From contig NZ_CP021425.1 of assembly GCF_002162375.1 (NCBI RefSeq), forward strand, positions 1,175,501 through 1,239,500: a stretch of 64,000 nt of DNA, given 5' to 3'. Position numbers and translations under genes: made by a program. This DNA comes from Oleiphilus messinensis (lineage in GTDB: Bacteria > Pseudomonadota > Gammaproteobacteria > Pseudomonadales > Oleiphilaceae). Positions 63,505 through 64,000 of the stretch are shown here, one piece after another. The number at the start of each line of letters is the position of its first letter. The first letter of the stretch is position 1. Below the pieces are notes generated by a model. It made no database searches, had not been told where the DNA came from, and saw nothing but the letters and a program-made list of their open reading frames with translations.

Positions 63505-63750
63505 GTGTGATTCCGACTAACAAGTGTCTCTGATCCAGCGGCTTTTCCCCGATGTGGAGCATGTGCCGTAAAATGGCGCACAGTCTACTACAAACCGGGC
63601 AAAATTGCCCTTCGATCTGGCCCAATAACAAGGCATTTTTTGTAAATCTGGATTACTATTTATTAACACTTGCAAGTCGGTATGTGGCACGTTCTTGCAA
63701 CGATTTCAGTCTCATCTGTTGAGGACGAGAGATAATCCCGGCCCCCAGCT

Positions 63751-64000
63751 TCACACCAGATAGTGGAATAGATCTGACTCTTCATTCAAATACTGGTACT
63801 GTAGCTTTTTTTGCCCCATATTTGTCATCAACGCTGACAGGTTGTCCCGATTTAATACCTCAATTCCGATTAGTGCAGGTGCCTGGGCACGGCTGTTCTT
63901 CTTGGTGTAGGCAAAGTGGGTAATATTGTCATCCGGTCCGAGCACCTCCACCACAAATTCCTTCAATGCCCCTGCACGCTGGGGAAAGTTGACAATAAAG
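63751..64000 (-). CDS. ilvA: Threonine dehydratase, C-terminal regulatory part (5' end outside window)
   Basis: Last ~80 codons only. VNFPQRAGALKEFVVEVLGP, DDNITHFAYTKKN, PALIGIE and the final YLNEESDLFHYLV match the ACT-like C-terminus of the short Bacillus-type threonine dehydratase, not the longer two-repeat form of enterics. The frame continues beyond 64000. First enzyme of isoleucine synthesis. Confidence 0.82.
   Translation of the reverse strand, partial: FIVNFPQRAGALKEFVVEVLGPDDNITHFAYTKKNSRAQAPALIGIEVLNRDNLSALMTNMGQKKLQYQYLNEESDLFHYLV

Overview
The window is bacterial chromosome from a Gram-negative gammaproteobacterium. The evidence is the gene order tRNA-Leu / rnr / rlmB / rpsF / rpsR / (integral membrane gene) / rplI / dnaB / alr, an FNR/Anr regulator beside a hemN-like gene, OxyR, FabB, a TonB-dependent receptor and a DesB-type desaturase with its reductase. 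By eye the base composition is mid-range GC. The TRAP transporter, TonB receptor, acyl-CoA and fatty-acid genes and the many c-di-GMP proteins suggest a marine or oil-associated heterotroph of the Marinobacter / Alcanivorax / Ketobacter type. That placement is inference.

Layout. 1-9 kb: end of fpr, a CPXCG zinc-ribbon protein, a macro-domain protein, an EAL-CBS-GGDEF protein, an isoquinoline-oxidoreductase-like molybdenum hydroxylase (iorAB) with a MocA-type cytidylyltransferase, a HugZ-like protein and an acyl-CoA dehydrogenase. 9-15 kb: a large lipoprotein, a Lar-like zinc ribbon, a 265-bp MITE-like element, SRAP/YedK, a cytochrome b561/YceI pair. 15-19 kb: sensor kinase, receiver-only regulator and REC-GGDEF-EAL protein. 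19.9-29 kb: the translation/replication block. 29-34 kb: fnr with a HemN relative that has lost its radical-SAM cysteines, fabB and a RimB-like protease. 34-39.5 kb: a TRAP transporter (dctP, dctM, dctQ) directly behind a second, paralogous receiver + REC-GGDEF-EAL pair. 39.7-46.9 kb: small proteins, a parvulin, oxyR, a solute-binding protein, a lipoprotein, an AraC regulator and a GyrI-like periplasmic protein. 46.9-48.9 kb: a MerR-type HTH plus TnpB-related nuclease module bounded by imperfect inverted repeats. 48.9-57.8 kb: an orphan Hpt protein, an EamA transporter, a nitrate-reductase-like molybdoenzyme with a fused DmsB-DmsC subunit, and a YfiR-hybrid kinase. 57.9-64 kb: TonB receptor, RbgA/YlqF GTPase, desaturase electron-transfer pair and the end of a Bacillus-type threonine dehydratase.

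The best leads for something unusual are the HTH/TnpB module with no visible recombinase and no zinc ribbon, the cysteine-less HemN relative next to fnr, a dctQ gene whose only well-placed start codon is AUU and which lies in the same frame behind the stop of a c-di-GMP regulator, and the NasA-like catalytic subunit paired with a one-piece DmsBC membrane subunit. All functional calls are from reading motifs; no database search was run.
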